DNA from: an uncultured Fodinibius sp. | Lineage (GTDB): Bacteria > Bacteroidota > Rhodothermia > Balneolales > Balneolaceae | Assembly: GCA_913056235.1 (NCBI GenBank) | Contig: CAJXMW010000003.1 | Span: 124,001-188,000, forward strand | Direction: 5' to 3' | DNA length: 64,000 nucleotides | Part shown: piece by piece, positions 63,727-64,000 of the stretch | Layout of the letters: each line of letters starts with the position of its first letter | Position numbering within the stretch: the stretch's first letter is position 1 | Program-made: the position numbers and the translations under genes | Notes under the pieces: model-generated | Told to the model about the DNA's origin: nothing | Database searches by the model: none | Seen by the model: the letters and a program-made list of their open reading frames with translations, nothing else

Positions 63727-64000
63727 CTATTCACTACAAGGCACATCCTGAAGATTCTCATCCCAACAAGCCTTTTCTCCATTGTTGTAGTTTGGAGCAA
63801 TAATATATCCGGCCTTCGTATTCACATTGTACTGAATTTCAGTCTCGGCATCCTCGCTGTTATCATAATAGACGACTGTCTTCAGTGAATCCTCATAGGT
63901 ATAATCGATATAATCACCTTGATTGCCGTGTCGGTCAGAAGTGACCTCCAGTCGTAGCTCAATGTCATTCTCATCATTAATCGCCCAATTAAGATGAGAC
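63727..64000 (-). CDS. Hypothetical protein, 3' end only, related to the lipoprotein at 61243
   Basis: The start lies beyond the window edge. The visible 91 residues are acidic, rich in tyrosine and asparagine, and end in KACWDENLQDVPCSE. The last ten residues are nearly the same as those of the lipoprotein at 61243-62046, and both have DYI and tryptophan in similar order, so they are paralogues flanking the dehydrogenase gene. No family recognised. It ends at two consecutive hairpins. Confidence 0.6.
   Translation of the reverse strand, partial: SHLNWAINDENDIELRLEVTSDRHGNQGDYIDYTYEDSLKTVVYYDNSEDAETEIQYNVNTKAGYIIAPNYNNGEKACWDENLQDVPCSE

Overview
The window looks like chromosomal DNA of a Balneolaceae-type bacterium (Balneolota, on the Bacteroidota side of the tree; Fodinibius/Gracilimonas/Balneola-like). 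Pointers are a SusC/SusD pair, a GWxTD-domain lipoprotein, DUF4159, a TPR lipoprotein with a TonB-like C-terminus, a one-copy TatA/TatC pair, and promoters matching the Bacteroidota form TTTG-N19..22-TAnnTTTG (best at 48597-48627, 42430-42462 and 12997-13027). Genes are densely packed on both strands. I see no insertion sequence, prophage, CRISPR array or rRNA. One RNA gene is present, an initiator tRNA-fMet.

Layout. 1-4653: end of a probable DUF4249 protein, DUF4159 protein, rpiB, glyA, divergent tatA/tatC, FKBP lipoprotein. 4656-7335: CrtO/PYROXD2-like oxidoreductase followed by alanine racemase. 7442-19886: sppA, an MBL hydrolase, rho, folC, pyrD, a TPR/TonB-C lipoprotein, pyk and a GWxTD lipoprotein. 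20158-24640: susC-susD with a strong terminator. 25133-32983: amino-acid cluster with two alanine-racemase-fold enzymes, an M20 amidohydrolase, an M23 peptidase, a GNAT, a Na+/solute symporter and, across a bactofilin gene, ornithine aminotransferase. 33041-36742: a three-gene cupredoxin / sensor kinase / outer-membrane barrel operon. 37213-42400: a GH43 glycosidase, a TPR-thioredoxin protein and a BlaI/M56 regulatory pair with two visible operators. 42666-50603: tRNA-fMet, lysine 6-aminotransferase, SDR, purL, a YjjG-type phosphatase, and a lemA-TPM-TPM operon. 50662-64000: 5-oxoprolinase, TetR-regulated FadE, trmB, a thioredoxin-like gene with pdxH, a radical SAM protein, and an NAD succinate-semialdehyde dehydrogenase between two related lipoproteins.

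How the genes fit together. A theme of amino-acid breakdown recurs: an ornithine-racemase-like enzyme, ornithine aminotransferase, lysine 6-aminotransferase, 5-oxoprolinase and succinate-semialdehyde dehydrogenase all feed amino acids or lactams into glutamate, aminoadipate or succinate. FadE under its own TetR regulator indicates fatty-acid beta-oxidation. SusCD and GH43 indicate polysaccharide use.

The least explained parts are the cupredoxin/kinase/barrel operon (no response regulator beside it), the racemase cluster, the reading frame that continues past the M56 protease stop, and several intergenic dyads. Claims of family are from motifs read by eye; no database search was possible.
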